27,780 bases of DNA from Haladaptatiplasma sp964454575 (GTDB taxonomy: Archaea; Thermoplasmatota; Thermoplasmata; Halarchaeoplasmatales; Halarchaeoplasmataceae): contig CAYVTG010000019.1 of NCBI GenBank assembly GCA_964454575.1, forward strand, positions 1 to 27,780, in the 5' to 3' direction. The position numbers and the translations under genes were made by a program. Positions 1-10,000 of this stretch are shown one piece after another; the stretch's first letter is position 1; every line of letters starts with the position of its first letter. The notes beneath the pieces are model-generated. The model worked only from the letters and a program-made list of their open reading frames with translations, ran no database searches and was not told the DNA's origin.

Positions 1-228
1 GATGTTCAGCTCTACTTTCTGGCCGACACCATCTACCTTTTCGCCAACTTTCTTGACTTCCTCGCCTACATTCTTGGTCTCTTCGATGTTCAGCTCTACT
101 TTCTGGCCGACACCGTCTACCTTTTCGCCAACTTTCTTGACTTCCTCGCCTACATTCTTGACTTCCTCGCCTACGTTCTTGACTTCCTCGCCTACGTTCT
201 TAGTTTCGCTGAAAATATTTCCAAGATA
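1..228. repeat. Nested 84-bp and 21-bp tandem repeats coding for heptads
   Basis: Bases 1-84 recur almost exactly from base 85 (one visible difference, c/t near 31/115). Inside and after this, a 21-bp subunit coding for KNVGEEV is repeated. The 84-bp unit codes for four heptads. All units preserve frame, so the array is a length-variable tail of the acylphosphatase gene. It probably continues beyond the left edge. Confidence 0.9.
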
Positions 229-549
229 TTCCGCGGCAATATCCATGCTTTCGTACAACGCTTTTATAATATCGTCTTCCCTTACAATTTCAAAATATTC
301 AAATTCCCCGGTAGCTTCCGAATATCCCACCTCGATATCAGTAACCTTGATAGGATATTTATCGATCCGGATATCATCTATGAACTTCTCTATCTCGTCT
401 TCCTCTCCTTCACAAACCACTTTAACCGTTCTGTCTTCAAGATTTTCAACGAACCCCGATAGATCATGTTGATACGCTAGTCGATCTATCGTATCACGGT
501 ATCCCACTCTCTGTACTCGCCCCTTTACGATGATCTCGGCTCTTTTCAT
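1..549 (-). CDS. Acylphosphatase-domain protein with heptad-repeat tail (3' end beyond window)
   Basis: Residues 1 to about 90 form an acylphosphatase fold, whose family hydrolyses acyl-phosphates such as carbamoyl- or acetyl-phosphate. The signature GRVQRVGYR (residues 10-18) supplies the catalytic Arg18, and GFVEN (32-36) supplies the catalytic Asn36. Single-domain family members are about 90 residues; here 183 are visible and the frame is still open at base 1. From about residue 110 the chain becomes heptads such as KNVGEEV, KKVGEKV, DGVGQKV and ELNIEET, expected to form a long amphipathic helix or coiled coil. The start is the ATG at 549; a TATA-like box at 571-580 lies 26 bases upstream, implying a leaderless mRNA. 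The enzyme domain is clear. The function of the tail, and whether the domain acts as an enzyme or a small-molecule sensor, cannot be told from sequence. Confidence 0.85.
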   Translation of the reverse strand, partial: MKRAEIIVKGRVQRVGYRDTIDRLAYQHDLSGFVENLEDRTVKVVCEGEEDEIEKFIDDIRIDKYPIKVTDIEVGYSEATGEFEYFEIVREDDIIKALYESMDIAAEYLGNIFSETKNVGEEVKNVGEEVKNVGEEVKKVGEKVDGVGQKVELNIEETKNVGEEVKKVGEKVDGVGQKVELNI

Positions 550-570
550 ATGGCTTTGCTATATCCTCAG

Positions 571-580
571 GCATATAAAT
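571..580 (-). promoter_or_regulatory. TATA box of the acylphosphatase gene
   Basis: On the minus strand this reads atttatatgc, centred about 26 bases upstream of the ATG at 549. This is the spacing expected for archaeal TBP/TFB initiation directly at the start codon. Confidence 0.6.
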
Positions 581-675
581 AATCTTCGAAGAAAGGCTGG
601 GTGTCAGGAGGTCGTCGTACACACTATGGACAAAACACAGCACTCGTCTCTCGGCTTCAAGGAAGGCAAGATGAT

Positions 676-915
676 CTAAAGGTCAGGGGAAGACGCTTTC
701 TCTTCCTTCTCGACATGGTCCTTCACCAGAAGGCAGATGTGATCCACCAGTCTGGAGAGTTCCTTCCTAGACTCTATGGATTCTTGTTTCATAGCTACTA
801 AGTTCTCCGAAACGATATGATATTTATCATCCGGCCTGTCGAAGCAGGCGACAATATATTCCCGGAAAGCTCTGTAGTCACTCTTGATTTCATAACGCGA
901 AATGATCAGACACAT
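676..915 (-). CDS. Small uncharacterised protein (79 aa)
   Basis: I do not recognise a family. The predicted 79-residue protein is mainly helical, with charged amphipathic stretches (a run around EYIVACFDRPDD, then a Glu/Lys/Leu-rich second half) and no membrane segment or metal motif. It begins at the ATG at 915 and diverges from the MNT/HEPN operon across about 40 bases that hold a palindromic TATA element. Amino-acid use looks protein-like and the opposite-strand reading is less so, which favours a real gene. It could be a third component of the neighbouring toxin-antitoxin-like locus, but only position suggests that. Confidence 0.45.
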   Translation of the reverse strand: MCLIISRYEIKSDYRAFREYIVACFDRPDDKYHIVSENLVAMKQESIESRKELSRLVDHICLLVKDHVEKEEKASSPDL

Positions 916-924
916 TAACCGATA

Positions 925-936
925 AACTTATAAGTT
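925..936. promoter_or_regulatory. Palindromic TATA/operator between divergent genes
   Basis: The 12-bp perfect palindrome aacttataagtt contains the TATA box, centred about 27 bases before the ATG at 958. Its symmetry and its place at the promoter of a gene for a winged-helix protein suggest it is also the binding site of that protein (autoregulation). TATA placement is seen; operator function is inferred. Confidence 0.5.
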
Positions 937-957
937 AATAAGTAAATAGGTCTATTG

Positions 958-1629
958 ATGATACTTTGGAATACGCCTGAAGCGCAGAAGAAGCTCATAG
1001 AACGCCTGATCGAAGGAGAAAAAAACTTGACAGAATTGGCAAAGTCTTTGGAGATGAGTAAATCAGGTGTCTTGAAACATCTGGAGAAACTGCTTGAGGC
1101 AGGGATAGTAAGAAAAGAGATGGTGACTACAGAGATTGGAAGGGAATCGGTATATTCTCTTCGAAGGACCTCATTCTTTTTATCGTTTGATCCGGGAACG
1201 TCCTCGATAATAAATATCAAAACTCATTCCTCTTTCGACCCACGATATATTTTAACTGAACAGATATCCCAACCTGAGATCAGAAAAGAGATAAAATTCC
1301 TTCTCAACAGTCTCCGAGATGTACCTTTTACAGTTCTTTTCGGGTCAACAGCGCAGGGAAAAGCTACCTGGAAAAGTGACATAGATATACTCTTTTTAAA
1401 AGAAGGATGGTCGAATGAAAGTATCGATCAACTCAAGGAGGAGTTATCCGGGATAAATATGGAGCTCAATCACCAGATAAAACCGATATTCAAAACTTTT
1501 TCTGAGTTCAAAAAGGGAGAAGATCTGCTGGAGGAGATAAAACAGGAGGGGATCATTATATACGGAGACATTTTTGACCTAAAAGAAATATGGCAGATGA
1601 TGAAGAGGTACAAGAGTATCAAAAATTGA
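958..1629 (+). CDS. Winged-helix + MNT nucleotidyltransferase fusion (antitoxin-like)
   Basis: Residues about 8-70 form an ArsR-like winged helix (TELAKSLEMSKSGVLKHLEKL). Residues about 105-222 form a minimal nucleotidyltransferase of the DNA polymerase beta superfamily, with the GS motif at 129-130 and paired aspartates at 141 and 143 (SDIDIL). In known MNT/HEPN pairs the MNT protein is the antitoxin and neutralises the HEPN RNase, in characterised cases by AMPylating it. The third catalytic carboxylate is not obvious here. The HEPN gene starts 40 bases before this stop, so the two are co-translated. The start is the ATG at 958, preceded by an in-frame TTG at 955; TATA spacing fits leaderless initiation. 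The fused DNA-binding domain would allow direct autoregulation at the palindrome upstream. Confidence 0.8.
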   Translation: MILWNTPEAQKKLIERLIEGEKNLTELAKSLEMSKSGVLKHLEKLLEAGIVRKEMVTTEIGRESVYSLRRTSFFLSFDPGTSSIINIKTHSSFDPRYILTEQISQPEIRKEIKFLLNSLRDVPFTVLFGSTAQGKATWKSDIDILFLKEGWSNESIDQLKEELSGINMELNHQIKPIFKTFSEFKKGEDLLEEIKQEGIIIYGDIFDLKEIWQMMKRYKSIKN

Positions 1630-1964
1630 GTCAACAATACCTTGATGCTGCAGAGGAAAATCTCGAGTCGGATATCGTGGAACCGGCGATGTTCAACGCG
1701 ATCCATTCCCTCGAACTGGCTCTAAAAGCTGTACTTCTGAAAGAGACAGGAAAGGATTACAAGACCCACAATGTGGGAGGAATATTCGGAAAACATTTCA
1801 AAGATAAGATCGGAAAAGGAAAATGTAAAAGGATCAACAGGATATTGATGGATTACAATCTTCCTCGTTATCCGGGTCAACCATCCATTTCAAAAGATAA
1901 AGTCAGAGATGATATGGAATTCATCAGAGGACTTATCTCAAAGGATCTAGATGCTTACATATAG
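1590..1964 (+). CDS. HEPN-domain protein (toxin-like partner)
   Basis: This 124-residue helical protein has the HEPN core (FNAIHSLELALKAVLL near residues 35-50, followed by the YKTHNVGGIF segment), resembling UPF0332-type HEPN proteins. HEPN proteins paired with MNT proteins are usually RNases. The canonical R-x4-6-H motif is not visible; the corresponding part reads NRILMDYNLPRY. Activity may therefore be altered, or it may use the Arg/Tyr variant seen in related families. Its ATG lies within the upstream gene (40-base overlap in another frame), so expression is coupled to the MNT gene. Family assignment is good; toxin activity is inferred. Confidence 0.75.
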   Translation: MADDEEVQEYQKLSQQYLDAAEENLESDIVEPAMFNAIHSLELALKAVLLKETGKDYKTHNVGGIFGKHFKDKIGKGKCKRINRILMDYNLPRYPGQPSISKDKVRDDMEFIRGLISKDLDAYI

Positions 1965-2208
1965 GTGTCAAAGAGGATATCTTTCTAAAAATCACACATT
2001 TTATTTCAGCAATTGTATTCTGTCTGCTTTTGCAAAATATATCTCCGGGGTTGCATTGAGAACATATAGATGCCCATTCACATTCCTTTGAGGTCTTTTG
2101 TATACATTGCTTTCAAGAAAATCCGAAGATAGACCGATGCAACCTCAAGACGTTCTGCGATCTATTTCTCCTTAAATATCTCGGAGTACTCGTACACACC
2201 CTAAGATG

Positions 2209-2238
2209 ATCTGAAAATCAGATAGTTAGTTATAAATA
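2209..2238 (+). promoter_or_regulatory. Inverted repeat plus TATA box upstream of the signal peptidase gene
   Basis: atctga-aaa-tcagat at 2209-2223 is a perfect 6-3-6 inverted repeat. It ends seven bases before the TATA box at 2230-2238. The TATA centre is about 24 bases from the GTG at 2258 and 30 from the ATG at 2264. A repressor or activator bound to the repeat would contact or block the TFB-binding side. The regulator is unknown. Confidence 0.45.
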
Positions 2239-2257
2239 TTCGCAGACCCTTTATTTA

Positions 2258-3976
2258 GTGCAGATGAAGCTGGAACTGAAGAAATTACTTGGAAACATTA
2301 TCCTAATCGCGATATTCTTGATACTTTTCGTTCGCGTCACTTCTATAATCACAGATACAGAACAGCCCACACCGGTATCAGTGATAATCAGCGATAGTAT
2401 GGTACCGACCATGCACAGAGGAGACATAGTTTTCTGGGTTCCGACTTCGATAGAAAACGTGAAGGTCGATGACATCATCGTATTCCGCAGTTCCGTACAC
2501 GACGCTACGGTTACCCACCGGGTGATTGAGGTAAGAGAAGGAACCGCTGGTATCGAGTTGATAACCAAGGGCGACGCTAATGAATATGCCGACCAGATGG
2601 GACCACATTTTCCCGAACGCCCTGTGAGGAGTACCAACTTCCACGGTAAAGTCGTCTCCGTAGGGAACCAACCACTGCGAATACCATTCGCCGGACATCT
2701 GTGGATCACACTCGACGGTCTCCTAGCACTGCTGCTGGGAGGGGCATTCGGAGGTGGGGGGATACTCGTATTCATTCCAATAATCACCGCGGGTGTGATG
2801 TTGATCGGTATGATATTGATCTTACCGGAAGAGGACGATGACGACGACGAAAGTAGAAAGGTGATACGTCAGATAATAGGTAGAGAGAATAAGATACATG
2901 TATTGGCTGTATTTTTGATACTGGTGATGGCATTCATGCTGGTGATAATGCCGGCTACCTGGTACGCTTACGACGACTACAACATCTCCATCGGTGTGGG
3001 TCAACAGTCAGAACCGGCCGACGAGGCTTTTTCATACGTGAGACCGGGTCAGGTGATCAACGGTACACACCGATTGTACAATCCCGGTTTCGTTCATGTT
3101 AATATCTACACCTATGCCGAAGGCGAGGGCAGTACTTGGATGAAAGTAGATGATGAATACATCGATGTAGATTCACGCACTACTACGGAGGAGACCTTTT
3201 CCATAACTGTGCCCGAACACGCTGATCGAGGGACGTATTCATTCACAGTATATCACTATCATTCTCCCTTCTGGGCACTCTATCCTCGTAGCTTGATAAC
3301 GAGTACTCTGAACGATAACCCCCGGAGTGGTATCTTATATCTTAACGCACTCACCGCTTTGATCTTTGCCAGCCTTACCATGGCGGTGATGCTGATAGTA
3401 TCGTTTGTAATCGACGAGTACAATCTCTGGAAGGAATACTATCGCGCAAGAAAGGTATACCACTCTACCGAGACCATGGGAGATACTCCGGGATTCAAAT
3501 TTTATCTGCTATTCACGGCCTTCACGGCATGGCTCAGCAGCAAGTTCGATTGGTTACGAGGCCTGGATGTGGTCGAATTTGATCTAGAAAGGCCCTTAAC
3601 AGCGGCCTCCGTTGCACTGGTCGCTCTTCCAATGGTGTGGCTAGGAGTAGATATGTGGATACTACCAGTTATGGTGGCAATAGCCACAGGGACAGCTTAC
3701 TATCTTGAATGTCGGTGGCGTGCCGAGCTGTTCACTGCAGGCATGACGGCAGGCCTCATCACCATGATCAGTTTATATATCGTTCCCATGATGTTGTCGG
3801 CACCCGGCGGACTGGAGTCCCTTACATTAGCGGGTATGAGCACCGCAGTCGCACTCATCATCTTCGTTCTATTGAGTCCTATAATTCTGTTCATAAGCTA
3901 CGTTACCGCCATAACGATCCACTGGATCAAACTGAAGAATTCCCCGATATCTCCTTTGGAGATAACTGACCTTTGA
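2258..3976 (+). CDS. Archaeal signal peptidase I (S26B) with large multi-spanning C-terminal extension
   Basis: After an N-terminal membrane segment (about 10-31) comes the S26B catalytic domain: Ser47 in SDSMVPTM, His87 in VTHRV, and Asp106/Asp112 in KGDANEYAD. These match the Ser/His/Asp-Asp arrangement known from archaeal signal peptidase, which lacks the bacterial lysine. The enzyme cleaves signal peptides on the outer face of the membrane. Typical archaeal versions are under about 230 residues; this has 572. The extension holds paired membrane segments (about 145-190), an Asp/Glu-rich cytoplasmic patch, another span, an external beta-rich domain of roughly 120 residues, and several more spans. 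It sits directly upstream of two secreted-protein genes, suggesting a dedicated peptidase. GTG 2258 and ATG 2264 are both possible starts. Confidence 0.85.
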   Translation: MQMKLELKKLLGNIILIAIFLILFVRVTSIITDTEQPTPVSVIISDSMVPTMHRGDIVFWVPTSIENVKVDDIIVFRSSVHDATVTHRVIEVREGTAGIELITKGDANEYADQMGPHFPERPVRSTNFHGKVVSVGNQPLRIPFAGHLWITLDGLLALLLGGAFGGGGILVFIPIITAGVMLIGMILILPEEDDDDDESRKVIRQIIGRENKIHVLAVFLILVMAFMLVIMPATWYAYDDYNISIGVGQQSEPADEAFSYVRPGQVINGTHRLYNPGFVHVNIYTYAEGEGSTWMKVDDEYIDVDSRTTTEETFSITVPEHADRGTYSFTVYHYHSPFWALYPRSLITSTLNDNPRSGILYLNALTALIFASLTMAVMLIVSFVIDEYNLWKEYYRARKVYHSTETMGDTPGFKFYLLFTAFTAWLSSKFDWLRGLDVVEFDLERPLTAASVALVALPMVWLGVDMWILPVMVAIATGTAYYLECRWRAELFTAGMTAGLITMISLYIVPMMLSAPGGLESLTLAGMSTAVALIIFVLLSPIILFISYVTAITIHWIKLKNSPISPLEITDL

Positions 3977-3983
3977 ATGGGTA

Positions 3984-4005
3984 TTTATACCAAAAGCATT
4001 TATAC
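3984..4005 (+). promoter_or_regulatory. Tandem TATA boxes of the giant surface-protein gene
   Basis: Two copies of tttatac occur 15 bases apart (3984-3990 and 3999-4005), each embedded in a similar context. The second is centred 28 bases before the ATG at 4030, fitting leaderless initiation. The first could give an alternative, slightly longer transcript. Confidence 0.55.
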
Positions 4006-4029
4006 ACCAAAACACCTTTTTTGTATATA

Positions 4030-7000
4030 ATGAGTTATCTGAAACGGTCGGCTGTGCTCCTGGTTATAGTTTTGNNNNNNNNNNAGTTTTGCTCATCTTA
4101 GCAAGCTTCTTGGATGCTGTGCATTACGCAGAGATAGATGCTAATTTTGATTACGAAGTGGAACCCGTTGTAGGCCCGACAAGGCAGTATCTACATAATG
4201 ATGGTTCTCGATACACAAACGGTACTATAGGGAGTGCATCGGCGGATTTCTTCGAACGGTTCTTCTCCGGCGGCACGGTCAACTGGACGCAGATACCTGC
4301 CATGAGTTCAGATACTACCTTCTATCAGTTGTATAGCAGACTATATATGGACCCGCAGTCCGGTGCCGAGCTCAAGATAAACGGTACAACCGGTTCTCAA
4401 GCGGGGTGGAACGTTACCATGCTGGATATCAACGGCGATGGTTATTCCGATATAGTCGTCGGTGCGCCGGATTACGACAGCGGGAGAGGTGCGGTTTACA
4501 TATTCTTTGGTTACAGCGGTATATTCGAGAACAGCCCTCTGGACCCTGCGGATGCCAACGTGACCATAATCGGTCGCGAAGCGAGTGCCAACTTCGGATG
4601 GTCCGTACGCAATATATCTGCTTGGCACGATACCGGACACGATGCTCTTGCCGTCGGAGCACCGGGTAACGACAGCGTGCATATATTCTACGGCAACAGC
4701 AGTTCTAACTGGGGCTCTACGTGGGACCTGAGCACAACTCCGGCCAACGTTACTTTATATTCTACCGCTGGCGAGGGATTCGGTCTGAGTGTGGGCGGTA
4801 AATCGAATATGAATTGGAACGGCTACTCGGATCTGATCGTAGGTGCACCTAATTGGGACAGCGCAAGAGGCCGTGCATACGTATTCTACGGTGGCTCGGG
4901 TCAACCGTCGGTGATATCCACTGGCGACGCGGACATGATCATCAACGGCTCTGCGACTGGGGATCACTTTGGATTCTCAGTAGCCAGCGCAGGGAACGTG
5001 AACTCGACAGCAGGAGGTTACCGCGACTTCATCGTCGGAGCTCCTTTTTCAAACAACACCGGTCGTGCATACATATTCTATGATAACGCTAGCCTGAGCG
5101 GTAAGGTATGGTGGGATCTGAGCGTAAGGAACGCCAACGTTACTCTGGCCGGCGAAACCGACGGAGACCTGTTCGGCTGGAGTGTGTTCGCCGCCGGTGA
5201 TGTTAACGGTGACAGCTACGGCGACGTTGTTGTCGGCGCACCCGGGTACAACAGCGGTGGAGGTAGAGCTTACGTTTACTTCGGCGGCGAAGATATGGAT
5301 AACGGCGGAACGGCTACATCCGGTATCTCCGGTGGGATGGAGCTGATGAGCGAAGATGACGATGGCGAGGAACTCACATCCACTCGCTCTTCTTCATCGC
5401 TCACAGATCAGAGATCTGCTGCGGATGAGCCGGATACAAGAACACGGAGTGGTTCGCCTGTGCCGGCTGAGGAATCTGCGGAGATTGTCAGAGAACCAGT
5501 GAGAAGATCTACTTCCCGAGAGATAAAGGCATCTTCGCTCGTATACGTCACCACGAGCGGTACAGACTTTGTGCTGAACTACCCGGACGGTAGTTCCCAA
5601 ACTATAATATCAAACGATGACGAAGAGATAAATAGAGCGCCTGAACCGATAACTCCGACTGCACTTGAAGACATGAATCCGTTTCTTTACGGTAATGCGA
5701 CAAACGAGGACCGGTTCGGCTGGAACATCAGTTATGCGGATATAAACAACGACGGTTACAACGACATGCTGGTGGGCGCACCGACAAACAACAGTGCTGA
5801 CGGGTCGAAAACGGACACCGGAGCGGTTTACGTATTCTTCGGATACGGAAACATAGCGAGCGGAGATATCTTTCCCAGCAGTGCGAACGTTACGATATAT
5901 GGGACGATACCCGACGGTCAATTCGGATGGGACGTAGATGCCGCGGGAGAGGTGAACGAAACAACAAAAAAATACGAGGACATCGTCGTCGGATGCCCAG
6001 GCTCCGATAAAGGTAACGCGTACATCATCGACGGCTGGAGCATCTTGCAGCAGTCAACGGACGAGGGTGGAGACGGGATCATCTATGTCGATGACGTAGA
6101 TGTCGATATCATCAACATAACCGGCGAGTCCAGCGGAGACAAGTTCGGTGCCAGCGTTGCCGGTGTAGGCGATACGAATGGGGACGGTTATGACGACGTT
6201 GTTTTCGGAGCACCATACAACGATAACGGAGATAACACGGATGCAGGGGCGGTCTATATCCTGGAAGGGAGCGGGTCACTACAGAGCACGTACAGCGCTG
6301 GGGATGAATACCTCACCAAGTTAATCTCTACCACGGAACCCATACGATACATGGGATTCTCCGTGGCCGGAGCCGGCGACGTGGACAACGACGGCTATAC
6401 GGACGTTATAATAGGCGCCCCAGGCGTCGATAAGGCGTACATCTATCATGGAAGTTCCACTGGTCTAGCTTTCACGAACACGAACACGACGGTAGAGGAC
6501 TTCAACCGAGGAAGTTACTACAGGACGAGGGTGAAGTCGAACGCCACGGAACCTCCGGCAGGCAACGGGGATGTCCTGCTTGACAACAAATCGGCAAACG
6601 AGGGGGCGAGTGATGTGGATGGTAAAGCCAATGTGTATAACGAAACGCTGAGTAGTGGAGGATACTCGGACACTAAAATTCAAGATGGGCAGAGATGGGA
6701 TATATATGAAAACGAGACTGATATACCCGGTCCCAAATACAATGAAACCTTAAGACCTGATGGTTCTGGTGATGAAAATACATGGTCTAGTGGAATTTAT
6801 TCCGATGTAAATGATCAGGATGATGGTACATATTTAGTAAGCGATATAACAGGGAATTGGCAGGAAGCATTATTTTCATGCGCCGACCATGTAACTGGGA
6901 GCGGTGAGATCAACTGGGTCAGAACATATATACGTTATAGAAATGGAGGGGGAGCTTCGGGTACTGAAGATGTACGGACTAGTATAAAATCAGGTACGAC

Positions 7001-10000
7001 TGAAAGTGACGGGGATAGTCTCGGACCGTTAACTAGCGCTATCTGGGCTGATGCATATACAGAATATAATACCAATCCAGATACGGGATTTGCTTGGACT
7101 TGGAACGAGATAGATTCTGTCCAAATAGGAGCTGATGGTAAAGGATATGATGGTCCTGGTGGTAATGACGGTATACCACACGTTTCTGAGGTATGGTTGG
7201 TTGTGAATTATACCACTAGTGGAGGAACTGGATACGCTTACGATGTAGAATTTAACTTCACTAATCTCGAGATCTCAGACGGCGTAAACTACCAGAATAA
7301 GACTACGTTTTCGTTCTACGGCTACGAAGAAGCGAACGACTGCAACGTCTCCGTCTGGAACAATTCCGCCAGCGACTGGGAGATGATCACGAGTATCGAT
7401 ATCCCAAGGGATTCCGGCAACGAAGCCTGGGTCAACGACACCACCAACCTGACGAAATACATCTTCGGAGGCAGGCTGGTGATAAGATTGAACAAAACTG
7501 CTGACTCCACACAGGACGCTTGGGTGCACGTGGACTACCTGGGGCTGCGGTTCGACCCGTATGCGCCGAATGGGACGTATCACTCTTCGGTTTACGATAC
7601 TGGAACAACAGTGAGTGAGACGACGGTAAGCTGGGAAGCGAGTAATGAAACAGAAAATGATAGTACTACTAAAATACTTCAAGATAGTACGGGATCTAGC
7701 AGGCCCGAACCATTTTATGTTACTGATAGCGCCGCTAGAATTCAGATTTTATATGAACAATCTCTTATAGATAGTAGGGGAATTATCGATAAGATATACT
7801 GGTTATCATCAGATTCTGATACCGGTACTTTTGGTACAACTAGTCCTTTGAAATTTTATTTGAGTCACTGTTCGGCTTCAAGAACATCTTTAAGTACAAA
7901 TTTTAACGATAATTATGATGGTTTCACACCTACAAGAGTATACCGGGTCGGTAACAAAGAGATTACCGGTGCTGGAACTGGAAATTGGTTAGAATTCGAT
8001 ATTGAAAATACATTTACATATAACAATATAAACAATTTGATATTAGAAGTTAGATGGGAAGGTTCGAGTGGTTCTACACCTAATACTTACGCTGCCACTT
8101 CAACCGATCATCAACTATGGGCATGGGGTTCCGAAAATGATACGACAGGTACCGTTTATGATTATCAACATTCAATGAAGTTTGACATCATCACCGAACA
8201 AAACAATTTCAACATCTCCGTCTCATCCGACGGCGGCACCACCTGGGACGACGCTACCTCCAACGGCGGCACCGTTCAGTTCACTAACCCGGGCACCCAG
8301 CTACAGTTCAAGGCTGAGTTCTACCTTCGAAACCATGACTACTCACCCGTGCTCCACTCAGTCACGCTGACCGTCCCGGCGGACACGACGACGCTGCTGG
8401 GTGATAACGAGACGGACTTCGGGTGGAGTGTCGAAGGCGGGGCGAATTCTAATAACGACGACTATGCGGATGTGATGGTGGGGGCACCGGTGAGACAAGG
8501 TTCAAGCACAACGATATTTTATGATAATTTTGACACTGATAAAGGATGGACATTAGAATTAGAGGGGGGTGAATGGCAGCGTACAGCCCCTCAAGGTTTA
8601 GGAGGGAGCGGTGGAGATCCAGATCCAAATACTGCATATTCTGGTACAAATGTATTAGGCGTTGATCTTACGGGTTTAGGAAGCAACCCTGGAGATTACG
8701 AACCTAATTTGGCTAGAACTTATTGGGCAACATCACCAGTTATCGATCTTAACAAATATACGGGAATTGAACTTCAATTTCAGAGATGGTTGGGTGTTGA
8801 GACCAGCTCTTATGACCATGCTTACATAGAGGTTTACGACGGGAGTGCTTGGCAGCAGATATGGTCCAATGAGGCAACCATGTCTGATGGAGCTTGGATT
8901 TACATTCAATACGATGTATCCCAGTACGCGGACAATAACCCCGCGTTCCAGATCAGATTCGGCCTAGGAACTACCGACGGCTCTGTTCAGTACTGTGGGT
9001 GGAACATCGATGACTTATACATAATCGGTACCTATGACTACCCGCAGGGCCGCGCATATCTTTTCAACGGCACTTCCCAGGGCATCCTCCAAGCCAACGG
9101 CCGCGGCACCGCCAATGTCACCTTCACCGGGGCGCAGAGCGGCGACAACTTCAGCTACTCGCTCTCCATGGGGGACAACAACGGAGATAACTACGACGAT
9201 ATCATCATCGGGGCACCTTATAATGCCACGGATACTGGAACCACAACTGGTGCGGGCGCTGTTTACGTATTCAACGGCAGTGCATCGCTGTCGTCTTCAT
9301 ATACGGCTGTCGAAGCGGGGTATGTTCACTACGGTCCCGGCGCGGGTAATTACACCGGCTGGTCCGTTGCGCACGTAGGATATATCGGAGACATAGATCC
9401 AATTGCTGTGGGAAGTCCTGGATGGTACAGCTGGCAGGGGAATGTTACAGTGGTCACTACCGCGATGGGAGGGACTGTTACGGTTACTTTCAGGGTCACG
9501 ACCATCAATGCTGGCGACACTTTAACACAGACAAATGCCATCAATATAACCATCGGTGGAACGGAGTACTGGTTGTGGGATGGACACGATGTGAGCGGGA
9601 ATTTCAACAAAGGTACTTCATATTACTTTAATAAGACCAACGGGTACGGCTGGAATTCTTCTGCGGATCATAGATGGATTAGAAGGGATTCTGAGAATCC
9701 CGATGCACCGAGCGGATCGCTGGATGCGGGAGATAATAACGGACTTATCGAGGTATATTACTACGAGCAGTGGCAGGTGACGTTTGCAGCGACGACGGTA
9801 AACGCCGGTACACAGATGGACAGTAGCAACAACGCAACAGTAACTTATACGGCGAACGGAACAGGCTCTCAGACGGTGAATCCTTACGATGGAGTATCTT
9901 ACAGTAGATGGGTTGACAACACAACAGGTTATTCGTATTCTTCAGAATCAACGGGTTCATCTACAGAACACAGATGGTACGAGCCGACACCGCCGTCAGC

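Noticed and set aside
2..472. Plus-strand open frame with Ser/Thr/Phe/Pro-rich repeats
   Set aside because: It is the antisense shadow of the acylphosphatase heptad array; the minus-strand frame carries the catalytic motifs and a promoter.
2048..2148. Possible structured RNA: ggttgcat (about 2050) against atgcaacc (about 2137), and ttgaggt against acctcaa
   Set aside because: Arms are only 7-8 bases with loops of about 50-80 bases and no promoter placed to transcribe them separately.
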